Shown: positions 1-7,459 of the stretch, piece by piece
Layout of the letters: each line of letters starts with the position of its first letter
How positions within the stretch are numbered: position 1 is the stretch's first letter
Source: DATENM01 sp045807725
GTDB taxonomy: Bacteria; Acidobacteriota; Blastocatellia; UBA7656
Direction: 5' to 3'
Assembly: GCA_045807725.1 (NCBI GenBank)
Contig: JBJMGV010000133.1
Coordinates: forward strand, 1 to 64,000
DNA length: 64,000 nucleotides
Position numbers and translations under genes: made by a program
The notes under the pieces: generated by a model
What the model was told of the DNA's origin: nothing
The model's input: the letters and a program-made list of their open reading frames with translations, nothing else
Databases searched by the model: none

Positions 1-57
1 AGGATTTCAATGGCACATCTTGCGCCATTGAAATCCTGACTCCTGACTCCGGAATCC
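1..57. repeat. Hairpin plus heptamer repeat upstream of the response regulator
   Basis: Bases 1-14 and 24-37 are perfect 14-bp inverted arms around a 9-base loop. From base 30 the sequence continues as four 7-base units (gaaatcc, tgactcc, tgactcc, ggaatcc) ending at 57, ten bases before the response-regulator ATG. It could end transcription of a gene lying before the window, but no T-run follows. It belongs to the same style of short-unit repeats as the spacers at 1564, 40390, 47700, 48386, 56537 and 63062. Confidence 0.75.
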
Positions 58-66
58 TTGCGACTG

Positions 67-750
67 ATGAAACGCATTCTTCTCATCGAAGACGAGCCGG
101 GGCTGGTGTTGACGCTCAGCGACCGGCTGAGCAAAGAAGGCTTCGCGGTCGAAGCCGCGCGCGATGGCGAGAGCGGCTTCGAGCGCGCCTCGACCGAAAC
201 GTTCGACCTGATCCTGCTCGACGTGATGTTGCCGCGCAAGAATGGCTTCGACGTGTGCCGCGACCTTCGTCAGCGCGGCAACCAGACGCCCGTGTTGATG
301 CTGACGGCGCGCGGCCTGGTGATTGATAAAGTCGTCGGCTTAAAGCTCGGCGCGGACGATTACCTCACCAAGCCGTTCGAGATGATTGAGCTGCTGGCAC
401 GCGTCGAAGCCCTGCTCCGCCGCGCTCCTCTTGTCGCCGCGCCATCAACCGAGATTTATCAATTCGGCCCCGTGCGCGTGGACTTTCGCAAAGCCGAGGT
501 GACGCGTGACGGCCAGCCGGTCGAGTTGTCGGCGCGCGAGTTCGGGCTGCTGCGTTATTTCATCGAGCACCGCGAATCGGCGATTACACGCGATGCATTG
601 TTGAATGAAGTGTGGGGCTATAACGCGATGCCTTCGACGCGCACGGTGGACGTTCACGTCGCGTGGCTCAGGCAAAAGCTCGAATCCAACCCGCGCCACC
701 CGCAATACATTCTCACCGTTCACGGACTGGGCTATAAATTCGTCGGTTGA
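67..750 (+). CDS. OmpR/PhoB-family response regulator
   Basis: DNA-binding response regulator of a two-component system, 227 residues, the usual length. The receiver domain (about 1-120) shows the acidic pocket E8-D9-E10, phospho-acceptor D52 in LILLDVMLPRKNG, the switch Thr of MLTARG, and K102 in TKPF. A winged-helix output domain follows (about 130-226; the AWLRQKLE recognition region and HGLGYKF are typical). The ATG at 67 is preferred to a TTG at 58 because receiver homology starts at MKRILLIEDE and the earlier codons overlap the repeat at 1-57. No clear Shine-Dalgarno is visible. No histidine kinase is present downstream; a partner may lie before base 1. The target genes are unknown; the neighbouring envelope-polysaccharide genes are possible but unproven. 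Confidence 0.93.
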   Translation: MKRILLIEDEPGLVLTLSDRLSKEGFAVEAARDGESGFERASTETFDLILLDVMLPRKNGFDVCRDLRQRGNQTPVLMLTARGLVIDKVVGLKLGADDYLTKPFEMIELLARVEALLRRAPLVAAPSTEIYQFGPVRVDFRKAEVTRDGQPVELSAREFGLLRYFIEHRESAITRDALLNEVWGYNAMPSTRTVDVHVAWLRQKLESNPRHPQYILTVHGLGYKFVG

Positions 751-792
751 AGGGCATTCTATGTTCGACTTGATGAAGGCGCACGTGTTCGC

Positions 793-1560
793 TCACGCCT
801 GAGTTGAAACACCGCTGCCGATTGCCTTACTGCGGACCCTGTGGCCGATCACAAGCGCGACGACCAGTCCCGCAAGCGCGGCCAGCAAGCCCCAGCTCGC
901 GGCGTTGCGCCAGATGGGCGGCTTGCTTGCGCCGCTGGCGACGATGCGACCGACCAGATGCGTTTTCGATGTCGCTATCGGCGACGTGTTGTTGACCTTC
1001 ACCTCTTCGAGTTCCGATTCCAGTTTGATGGCCGCGTCGCGCGACGCCGCCGAGGTTTGCTTGATCTGTTCTTCGAGCTGTTGCTGACGTTCGCGGTGCG
1101 GGCGCATCGCTTCTTCATAAATCTGCTCGTGCCAACTGACGATCTCGTCAGCCATCGCCTGCGCGAAGCGCGCGGACTGCTCGGCATTGTCGGTCGTCGC
1201 CGTGATGCGAATCAAGATGGCGTAACGCGCGTGCGGCACGCCGCTGACCAACGGCTCGACCTGCACGGCGCGCGTCAGTTGTTTCGGCGGCACGTTGAGC
1301 TTGCCGGCAAGCTCGTGAATGAAGCCGGCGCTGTTGGCCGTCTCGGCGGTGATGAACAAATCTTTGAGCGGTTGATTCCACACCCGCCCGACCTCGACCA
1401 GCGCGGTCGCTTCGTAAGTCGCCGGCTGCCGGTTAGCAATGAACGCCGCGACGGCGGTCGCTATAATCGCCAATAAAATGATCCACCATTTCGCCCGCCA
1501 CACCGCCAGCACATAGCGGTCAAGGCGAATCTCGTCTGCACTCGGTTCTTTACTCGTCAT
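793..1560 (-). CDS. Wzz/YveK-like polysaccharide chain-length protein
   Basis: Probable polysaccharide co-polymerase that sets chain length during export of a surface glycan. The 255-residue protein has one membrane segment near the N-terminus (about 25-43), an extracytoplasmic part with Glu/Gln-rich coiled-coil sequence (REROQ-type region around RERQQQLEEQIKQ), and a second membrane segment near the C-terminus (about 224-241). This two-helix, coiled-coil plan is that of Wzz proteins; no tyrosine-kinase domain is fused. The start at 1560 is chosen because the open frame upstream of it (to 1611) only translates a heptamer repeat. It follows the membrane glycosyltransferase at 1668-3503 on the same strand, with the spacer occupied by that repeat, so co-transcription is likely. 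Family assignment is good; the glycan is unknown. Confidence 0.75.
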   Translation of the reverse strand: MTSKEPSADEIRLDRYVLAVWRAKWWIILLAIIATAVAAFIANRQPATYEATALVEVGRVWNQPLKDLFITAETANSAGFIHELAGKLNVPPKQLTRAVQVEPLVSGVPHARYAILIRITATTDNAEQSARFAQAMADEIVSWHEQIYEEAMRPHRERQQQLEEQIKQTSAASRDAAIKLESELEEVKVNNTSPIATSKTHLVGRIVASGASKPPIWRNAASWGLLAALAGLVVALVIGHRVRSKAIGSGVSTQA

Positions 1561-1563
1561 AAG

Positions 1564-1667
1564 CAGGATACAGGATTCAGGATTCAGGGTTGCTGCGCTG
1601 CTCGCAAGCAATCTGATTCAGCGACAGTCTATCGCCTTTAGCGGCTAAACTGAATCCTGAATCCTGA
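1564..1667. repeat. Heptamer inverted-repeat element filling the spacer
   Basis: The left side is 7-base units caggata, caggatt, caggatt, cagggtt from 1564. The right side is the facing copy at 1650-1667. Arms 1571-1587 and 1650-1666 are a perfect 17-bp inverted repeat with 62 bases between them. The element fills essentially the whole gap between a stop codon (1668-1670) and the next start codon (1558-1560) on the minus strand. Confidence 0.85.
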
Positions 1668-3503
1668 CTAGTCACGTTCATAAACGGCGAGGTCGGCCAC
1701 CGCGCCAAGCCTGTGATAATACTGGCCAATGTACTCTCTCATCTTTTCGGTCGCGGCAATCTCTTGCACGACGACGAGCTTCGGCTGTCGCTCACTAATC
1801 ATCTGCATCACCGCGTCGCGTTCCGCTTTGCTGATGCCGACCGAGCGCCACCACAGAAAGCGCGTCGGGTTGCGGCGCGCGGCCAGAAAGTAGAGCGCGC
1901 TGGCGCGTTGTGAAAACGAAAAGATCGGCTCATCCGCCGCGCTGTTGTCTTGAATCAGCTTCACCAATCCGTCCACCAGCGCCGCCTGCTGCGGGCCGAC
2001 CCGGATGCCGCGCCCGCGTTCGACCGCGAGTTCTTTGCGATCCACGAAACGGAAGCGGCCATCGAATTGCGGTCGCCACGTCGCCTGCCAGCCGATGACG
2101 ACGAGCAGAAAGATCGGCGCGAAGACGATCAACGATGCCGCGAGCGGCGAAACATTCAATCGCCGCAATCGCTCTCCGATCACTGCCCGCGTTCGCATCA
2201 ACGCAACCAGCAACAACAAGAAGACCGGCGGCAGCACGCGCACCAGATGATAGTAATCGGCGCGCGGGAACATCTCCAGGTAAACGCCGAGCGCGAACAG
2301 CATCACCGTCAGCGAAGCATTATTGCGCTGCCACCACTCGCGCCGCGCCTCACGCGATTGAAACCCGTTTGCAAGCGAACGCCAGCCGGCCTTCAATCGC
2401 TCGCCTAGCGTGACTCTTTCATCGTTTGATTGCAGCGGCCACTTGCCCGGCCACAGCGCCGCCGCGACAGCGAGAGCGAACAACACAGGCGGCAGGTAAG
2501 CGACCGCCGCGGTCGCCGATTGCTTGAAGATGAAGGCGCGACCCGGCCAAAGCATCAGCGCAGTCGTCAACAAAACGATGACTGTAATGAAGGTGACTAA
2601 AAGTCTCGGCGCTTGTTTGGCCACGACGACCGCGCCGACGATTGCGATCAGCAGCGCGAGCGCGACGGGCCACAGTTGTTTGATCGACGGCAGAGCGATG
2701 GCGCGCGATTCACTGTAAGCGGCGGCGTGGTGGCGGAAGTGCTCGATCATCGCGCCGAGCGCGTGCTGCGAGTAGAGGTAAGCCATCATTGCCGCGACGA
2801 CAACAACAAAGCCGAGCATGTAAATGATCGCGCGCTTCACAAGTCCGCTGATAAATTCGCGGCGCGAGGGGTAAGCGCCCGCTGCCCATTCGCGCAGCGC
2901 CAGGGCAATCAATCCACAGCCCATCACGAAGACGCCGACGTTGTGCTTGAACAGAAAGACCGCGCCTGCCATCAATCCCATCAACAAGAGCCAGCGGGCG
3001 CGCTCCGATTCGTCGTAACGCAACGCGCAGAGCAAGCCTGCGAGCGCCGGAACCATAAAATAGACATCCGGGTACGGATTGAAGATGTGCTCGTAACCAA
3101 GCCACGCCAGCGTCAAAGCCACAGGCAACAGCGCCAGCCGGCTGTTCGTCAGCCGCCGCGCCAGCAGATAAACCAGCGCCAGCGTCGAGAGCTTGGTGAC
3201 GAGCAATCCCGCGCGCACCGTCAGCAGCGTGACGCCGAACGCTTTCATCAACAGCGCGTTCAGCCACAGAATGCCCGGCGTGTAGTTGAAGAGAAAATCG
3301 CGGTAAGGGACTTCGCCTTGAAGCACGCGCTCGGTCGGCGCAATGCTGTAACCGATGACGGCAAGGCCAAGCCCGCGACGATAAAACAACCCGTAGCAGA
3401 CGACGCCCGCAATCAGTGTGACCAGCAACGGCAGACCGTCGGCCAACGTTCGCACAGCAGAGCGCGGCGGCTTCGATTCGATCTCCTGTTCACTGGTCGC
3501 CAT
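1668..3503 (-). CDS. GT-C type membrane glycosyltransferase-like protein (group B)
   Basis: Large polytopic inner-membrane protein of 611 residues with about eleven hydrophobic segments and a soluble C-terminal part. The first outside loop has the motif EVPYRDFLFNYTPG, which recurs in the protein at 9387-11159 (QVPYRDFHTLYPPA); similar motifs are found in uncharacterised relatives of the PMT/ArnT (GT39, GT83) families that move a sugar from a polyprenyl carrier. The C-terminal region (RFVDRKELAVERGRG, then FSQRASALYFLAARRNPTRF) is also shared with that paralogue. It starts 22 bases after the stop of 3526-5112 and reads in the same direction, so the two are probably co-transcribed together with the Wzz-like gene. 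Substrate and acceptor cannot be read from sequence; a transferase role is inferred from topology and motifs. Confidence 0.75.
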   Translation of the reverse strand: MATSEQEIESKPPRSAVRTLADGLPLLVTLIAGVVCYGLFYRRGLGLAVIGYSIAPTERVLQGEVPYRDFLFNYTPGILWLNALLMKAFGVTLLTVRAGLLVTKLSTLALVYLLARRLTNSRLALLPVALTLAWLGYEHIFNPYPDVYFMVPALAGLLCALRYDESERARWLLLMGLMAGAVFLFKHNVGVFVMGCGLIALALREWAAGAYPSRREFISGLVKRAIIYMLGFVVVVAAMMAYLYSQHALGAMIEHFRHHAAAYSESRAIALPSIKQLWPVALALLIAIVGAVVVAKQAPRLLVTFITVIVLLTTALMLWPGRAFIFKQSATAAVAYLPPVLFALAVAAALWPGKWPLQSNDERVTLGERLKAGWRSLANGFQSREARREWWQRNNASLTVMLFALGVYLEMFPRADYYHLVRVLPPVFLLLLVALMRTRAVIGERLRRLNVSPLAASLIVFAPIFLLVVIGWQATWRPQFDGRFRFVDRKELAVERGRGIRVGPQQAALVDGLVKLIQDNSAADEPIFSFSQRASALYFLAARRNPTRFLWWRSVGISKAERDAVMQMISERQPKLVVVQEIAATEKMREYIGQYYHRLGAVADLAVYERD

Positions 3504-3525
3504 AATACTTTTATGGTTCGCGCAA

Positions 3526-5112
3526 TCAATCCGGCTTGCGGACGTAGACGCCTTTGTTGATGCGCAGCGGCAGTTCTTCGTAATGCTGGGTGAGCCACTG
3601 CTCGAATTCGGGACCGTGCGTGACGGCGCGCAACCTGGACATACCGACGAGCTTCGGCTTGCGCGATTCCATCTCGTCGATCAGCGCCTGGAACGAGCCA
3701 TTGTACTTGCGCGCGGCGATGAATGTGTCCATATCCCAATCGAGAAAAACGTAAGGGTTCATGTTCGGTCGATTCATCAACACCAGCATTCCGATAGTGC
3801 CGTGCGAATAAATCGCGTCGTCCGGCTGCAACATCGCGGCGACTGTGTTCACTTCTTCAATCTGTTTCTGGAGCGTCTCGTTGCCGACGCGATAACGCAG
3901 CGCCGGCCACACGACCAGCGCCGCGACGATGACTAGCGCGGCGAGCGGGACGAGCCATTCAAGCTGCGGCTTGAGTGAAGCGAGTCGTGAGGGCGCAAGC
4001 GCGGCCAGCCATTCGCCCGCTTTCGCAAATGCCCACGCGGCGAACAGGCCAATGGAAGGCAGGAAGGGAATCAGATCAGGCCCGGCTTGAAAGTTGATGA
4101 ACGCGAACAGCAGGTAGACCAGCGCCGGAAAGATGACCGCGTCGCGCCACAGCTCGTCGGACCAGCCGCGCCGGAATTTCACCACGACGCGTTCAGCGAT
4201 GTAGATTACAAGTCCGCCGAGCGCGATAATCAGGAACACGGTCTTCGCATCGAAGACGCGGCGGATGATCTTCCACAGATGATTGCCGGCGTCGGCTACA
4301 GGCTTCTTCGCCTCAGGCCCGAAGACGCTGTAGTTGTAAACCATCGCGTAGCTCCAGAAGTCACTGAGCGCGCCCGCGAGGTAGAAATAAATCACGACGA
4401 CAGCGAGCGGCACGACCGCGCCAATGATGACTTTGACAGCGCGCAGATCACGCCACGTCGTCAGGTATTTTGAGAAGACGAGGAACGCCGTGCCGACAAA
4501 CATCAAGCCCGGTTGCCAGCACAGGCAAGCCAGCATCCCGCAAAAGCCTGACCAGAACGGACGGTCTCTGGCGATCAGCAGCAGCGCGGCGAGGCCGAAG
4601 ATAACCATCGGCAGCTTAGGCTGCGTGCCGCCGATCAACATCTCGGCGACGGCGGGCGAAACGTATGGCAGCAGCGCCGCGATCACGCCGACGACGCGGC
4701 TGCGCAAGTAGACGACGCCGACGCGAAAGGTCAGCGCGGCAAGCAGGCCGACCATCAAGACGTGAAAGACGCGTATCGCTATCACGTCAGACACGCCGAC
4801 CAGTCGGCCCAGCGCTACCGCTGCGGCGCTGAGATAGACACTGGCCGGCCCTTTGATGTCAACCACGTCGCGGTAGGGCAACTGGCCGCGCAAGATGGAT
4901 TGCGCGATGTAATCGTAGATCGCCGAATCGCCGCCTTCGAGCTGGCTGAACGGACGGTAGAAGAGCATCAACGCCGCCGCGAAGACGAAGACCAGCACGA
5001 GCAAAGCGCGCTCCGAGGTCAGTCTCAGCAGCGGCGGCGGCAGTGTGAATGGTGAAAGAGAGGGGCCAGTTGCTTCGGTAGCTTGGGTTGACATCGGTTT
5101 AAGACTGTTCAT
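3526..5112 (-). CDS. GT-C type membrane glycosyltransferase-like protein (group A)
   Basis: Polytopic membrane protein of 528 residues. After the first helix comes the loop LEGGDSAIYDYIAQSI and then GQLPYRDVVDIKGPAS; the acidic GGDS position is where GT-C enzymes carry their catalytic Asp/Glu. The same loop occurs in the proteins at 27744-29288 and 31095-32690, so these three form one paralogous group. A soluble C-terminal part follows the last helix (about 390 onward), with MNRPNMNPYVFLDWDMD, also shared by the group. The annotated ATG at 5112 has no clear ribosome site; an ATG at 5094 is an alternative. It is the first gene of the leftward unit 5112-793. A role in transferring a sugar to a surface polymer or lipid is inferred. 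Confidence 0.75.
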   Translation of the reverse strand: MNSLKPMSTQATEATGPSLSPFTLPPPLLRLTSERALLVLVFVFAAALMLFYRPFSQLEGGDSAIYDYIAQSILRGQLPYRDVVDIKGPASVYLSAAAVALGRLVGVSDVIAIRVFHVLMVGLLAALTFRVGVVYLRSRVVGVIAALLPYVSPAVAEMLIGGTQPKLPMVIFGLAALLLIARDRPFWSGFCGMLACLCWQPGLMFVGTAFLVFSKYLTTWRDLRAVKVIIGAVVPLAVVVIYFYLAGALSDFWSYAMVYNYSVFGPEAKKPVADAGNHLWKIIRRVFDAKTVFLIIALGGLVIYIAERVVVKFRRGWSDELWRDAVIFPALVYLLFAFINFQAGPDLIPFLPSIGLFAAWAFAKAGEWLAALAPSRLASLKPQLEWLVPLAALVIVAALVVWPALRYRVGNETLQKQIEEVNTVAAMLQPDDAIYSHGTIGMLVLMNRPNMNPYVFLDWDMDTFIAARKYNGSFQALIDEMESRKPKLVGMSRLRAVTHGPEFEQWLTQHYEELPLRINKGVYVRKPD

Positions 5113-5168
5113 TGTAGAGGCGCGCGCTCGGCTTCAGCAAGCGGACTTGCGTGATGTAGGGTCAAAGA

Positions 5169-5273
5169 AGAAGCAACCACAGATGAACACAAATGAAGAC
5201 GGATAAAAGAACGGGCATTAACACTCTCTATCTTTCCATCTGTGTTTATCTGTGTTCATCTGTGGTTGCTTCT
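5169..5273. repeat. Long inverted repeat between divergent genes
   Basis: Bases 5169-5191 and 5251-5273 are a perfect 23-bp inverted repeat. The inner parts carry looser copies of a cacagat-containing unit about nine bases long. The element lies between two divergent start codons (5112 and 5353), so it sits in the shared promoter region. I recall similar cacagatgaacac sequences in spacers of other bacterial genomes but cannot check that here. Confidence 0.85.
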
Positions 5274-5352
5274 TGATTCCGCTGAAGCGCAACGATATGG
5301 TAAGGGCGATGATTGAGAGCGCGCGCCTCAAGCTATCCATCAAACAAGACTG

Positions 5353-7353
5353 ATGCTCATCGCTCTGACTCAACCTCTTGACCGCGCCCGCGTGTGGCTA
5401 ACGGCGCGGCTTGTGCCGCCGACTGGTGGCGCGTTGGCGCGACGCCGCAAGCTGATTGCGGCGCTGGTCATCTTCATCGCTGCGCTCGGCGTGCGCTGGC
5501 TGCATCAGTCGGAAGCCAATGTTGAAATGCAGCAGGGCCGCTCGATGATGATCACGATGGGCGCGTCGTATCGCGGCGAAGCGGCGCGGATGTTGAGCGA
5601 AGGCGGGTGGCTTTTGCCGCGTCAACCCGATGAGCCGACCGATGCCCGTTTGATTGTTCACCCGCCGGGCTACGCCTTACTCATTGCCGCGCTCGAAGCC
5701 GCGACGGGCAACGGCGAGCGCGCCATCATCACGCTACAGATTTTCGTCGATGCGCTGGCCGCAGTGATGGTCTTTGTGATTGCCGCCGAACTATTGCCCG
5801 CGATGGTGGCTTTAATTGCCGGCCTGTTCGCCGCGTTTTCGCCGCACCTGTCTTATTACTCGCTCTGGCTGTCGCCCGATTCGCTCGCCGTGTTGCCGAT
5901 ACTGGTTGCCGTCTTTCTGTTGATCCGCGCCGACAAGCATCCGAGGTGGGCGCTGATCGTTGTTGCAGGCGCGATGCTCGGCCTGTCGTGTTGGCTGCGC
6001 GCCAACGGCTTGTTGCTTGCGCTGCTGCTCGGCGCAATCGTGCTGCTGCGATTTGAGCGGGCGCGACGCTGGCGATACGCGGCGGCTTTCATCATCACGA
6101 CGCTCGCGGTTATTTCGCCGATCACGATTCGCAATTATCTTCTCTATCATCGCTTCGTGCCGCTGTCGCTCGGCGCGGGCATCACGATGATCGAAGGCAT
6201 CGGCGATTACGACCGCGAGCGGCGCTTCGATATGCCACGCACGGATGCCGAAGTCGCGCAGGTGGAAGCGCAATGGCACAACCGGCCCGATTACGCCGTC
6301 AACCTGTGGTCGCCCGATGGTATTGAGCGTGACCGCGAACGGATGCGGCGCGGCCTTGCAGTAGCTCGCTCGCACCCGGCGTGGTTTGCCGGCGCGATGC
6401 TGCGCCGCGCCTCCTGGATGTTGAGCTATAACGATTCGCGTCCGCGCGATTGGCCTTTCAATACCGCCAGCGTGCCGATCATCACTGCTGCGCCGAGCTT
6501 TAGCCATTCAATCAACGTTGCGCCGAACGCCGCGCCCGTGTGGTCGAATGCGCCGGCAGAGTGGCTGGGCACTGGCGAAGTCGTCGCGCCGCAAGCGAGC
6601 GTGGTACTTGCCATCGATCAGAGCCGGTGGCAACTCACGGGCGACGGCTCGGCTTATGACGATCAATTTGTTTCTGCGCCGCTCGCGGTAAAGAAGAATA
6701 GCGATTATGTGATGCGACTCACGTTGGGCACGGAACGCGAGACGCTCGCCGCGAAAGTCACTAGCCTCGACCGCCGCCTGGCGCTGGCGTCAGCTATCAT
6801 CCCTGCCGCGACTCGTGAAGCGAAGAAAGCCGAGCGCCGCGCCAGCCGCGACGAAGAGAGCGCGGCAGATGCAAACGTACACGATTCATCAATGAGCATT
6901 GTTGAAATCCCTTTTGCGAGCGGGTCGCACGAACAGGTGCGGGTGGTGTTGAGCAACAACGGCGGGCAAGCGATTGCGGAAGTCGGCGCAGTCGAATTGT
7001 ACGAGCAAGGGCGAACGGCGCAGGCGTGGACGCGGTGGCTGCGACCGGCAGTGCGCGGCGTGCAGAAGAATGTGTATACGACGGCAAGGATGCTGGTGCT
7101 GATCGGGTGCGGGCTGGTGTTGCTGGTCTTCGCCCGCCGTCGGCAGGTATTAGTAATGCTGCTTACTGTTCCGCTCTATTACCTCGTCGCGCAATCGGCG
7201 CTTCACACAGAGTATCGCTACATTCTTGCAATGCATGATTTTCTCTTCATTGTGGCGGCGACAGCCCTTTACGTTGCGGGCGCGCTGGTGGCTGCCGGGT
7301 TGCGACGCGCGCTTGCCAGAACCTCTCGCATCGTGCAAAGCTATCGCGCTTGA
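5353..7353 (+). CDS. ArnT/PMT-like membrane glycosyltransferase, tandem copy 1
   Basis: Polytopic protein of 666 residues. It opens with an N-terminal membrane helix (about 33-50), an outside loop with RGEAARMLSEGG and HPPGYALLIA, about eight further helices to residue 260, and a periplasmic-type loop with IGDYDRERRFDMPRTDAE and WHNRPDYAVNLWSPDGIERD. A beta-rich segment follows (about 400-560), and the protein ends with three helices. The HPPGY motif and topology match GT39/ArnT-type transferases that use lipid-linked sugars. The next gene (7460-9448) is a paralogue with about half of the residues identical overall, but DNA 6911-7160 matches 8976-9225 with only ten differences. A rho-independent terminator at 7406-7444 separates the two. 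Substrate unknown. Confidence 0.78.
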   Translation: MLIALTQPLDRARVWLTARLVPPTGGALARRRKLIAALVIFIAALGVRWLHQSEANVEMQQGRSMMITMGASYRGEAARMLSEGGWLLPRQPDEPTDARLIVHPPGYALLIAALEAATGNGERAIITLQIFVDALAAVMVFVIAAELLPAMVALIAGLFAAFSPHLSYYSLWLSPDSLAVLPILVAVFLLIRADKHPRWALIVVAGAMLGLSCWLRANGLLLALLLGAIVLLRFERARRWRYAAAFIITTLAVISPITIRNYLLYHRFVPLSLGAGITMIEGIGDYDRERRFDMPRTDAEVAQVEAQWHNRPDYAVNLWSPDGIERDRERMRRGLAVARSHPAWFAGAMLRRASWMLSYNDSRPRDWPFNTASVPIITAAPSFSHSINVAPNAAPVWSNAPAEWLGTGEVVAPQASVVLAIDQSRWQLTGDGSAYDDQFVSAPLAVKKNSDYVMRLTLGTERETLAAKVTSLDRRLALASAIIPAATREAKKAERRASRDEESAADANVHDSSMSIVEIPFASGSHEQVRVVLSNNGGQAIAEVGAVELYEQGRTAQAWTRWLRPAVRGVQKNVYTTARMLVLIGCGLVLLVFARRRQVLVMLLTVPLYYLVAQSALHTEYRYILAMHDFLFIVAATALYVAGALVAAGLRRALARTSRIVQSYRA

Positions 7354-7405
7354 GTAGCCGAAGATCGCAGCGACACGCAATCATTTAAGACTTGAGCAAG
7401 ATCGC

Positions 7406-7444
7406 CGCCCGCCTTTCATCATCTGAATGGTGGCGGGCGTTTTT
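7406..7444 (+). terminator. Rho-independent terminator
   Basis: A GC-rich 8-bp stem (7406-7413 cgcccgcc with 7432-7439 ggcgggcg) encloses an 18-base loop and is followed by five T (7440-7444). It lies 52 bases after the stop of 5353-7353 and ends 15 bases before the start of the next gene, so the tandem paralogues are probably separate transcripts or only partly linked. Confidence 0.85.
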
Positions 7445-7459
7445 CAGTGGAACTCTGCT

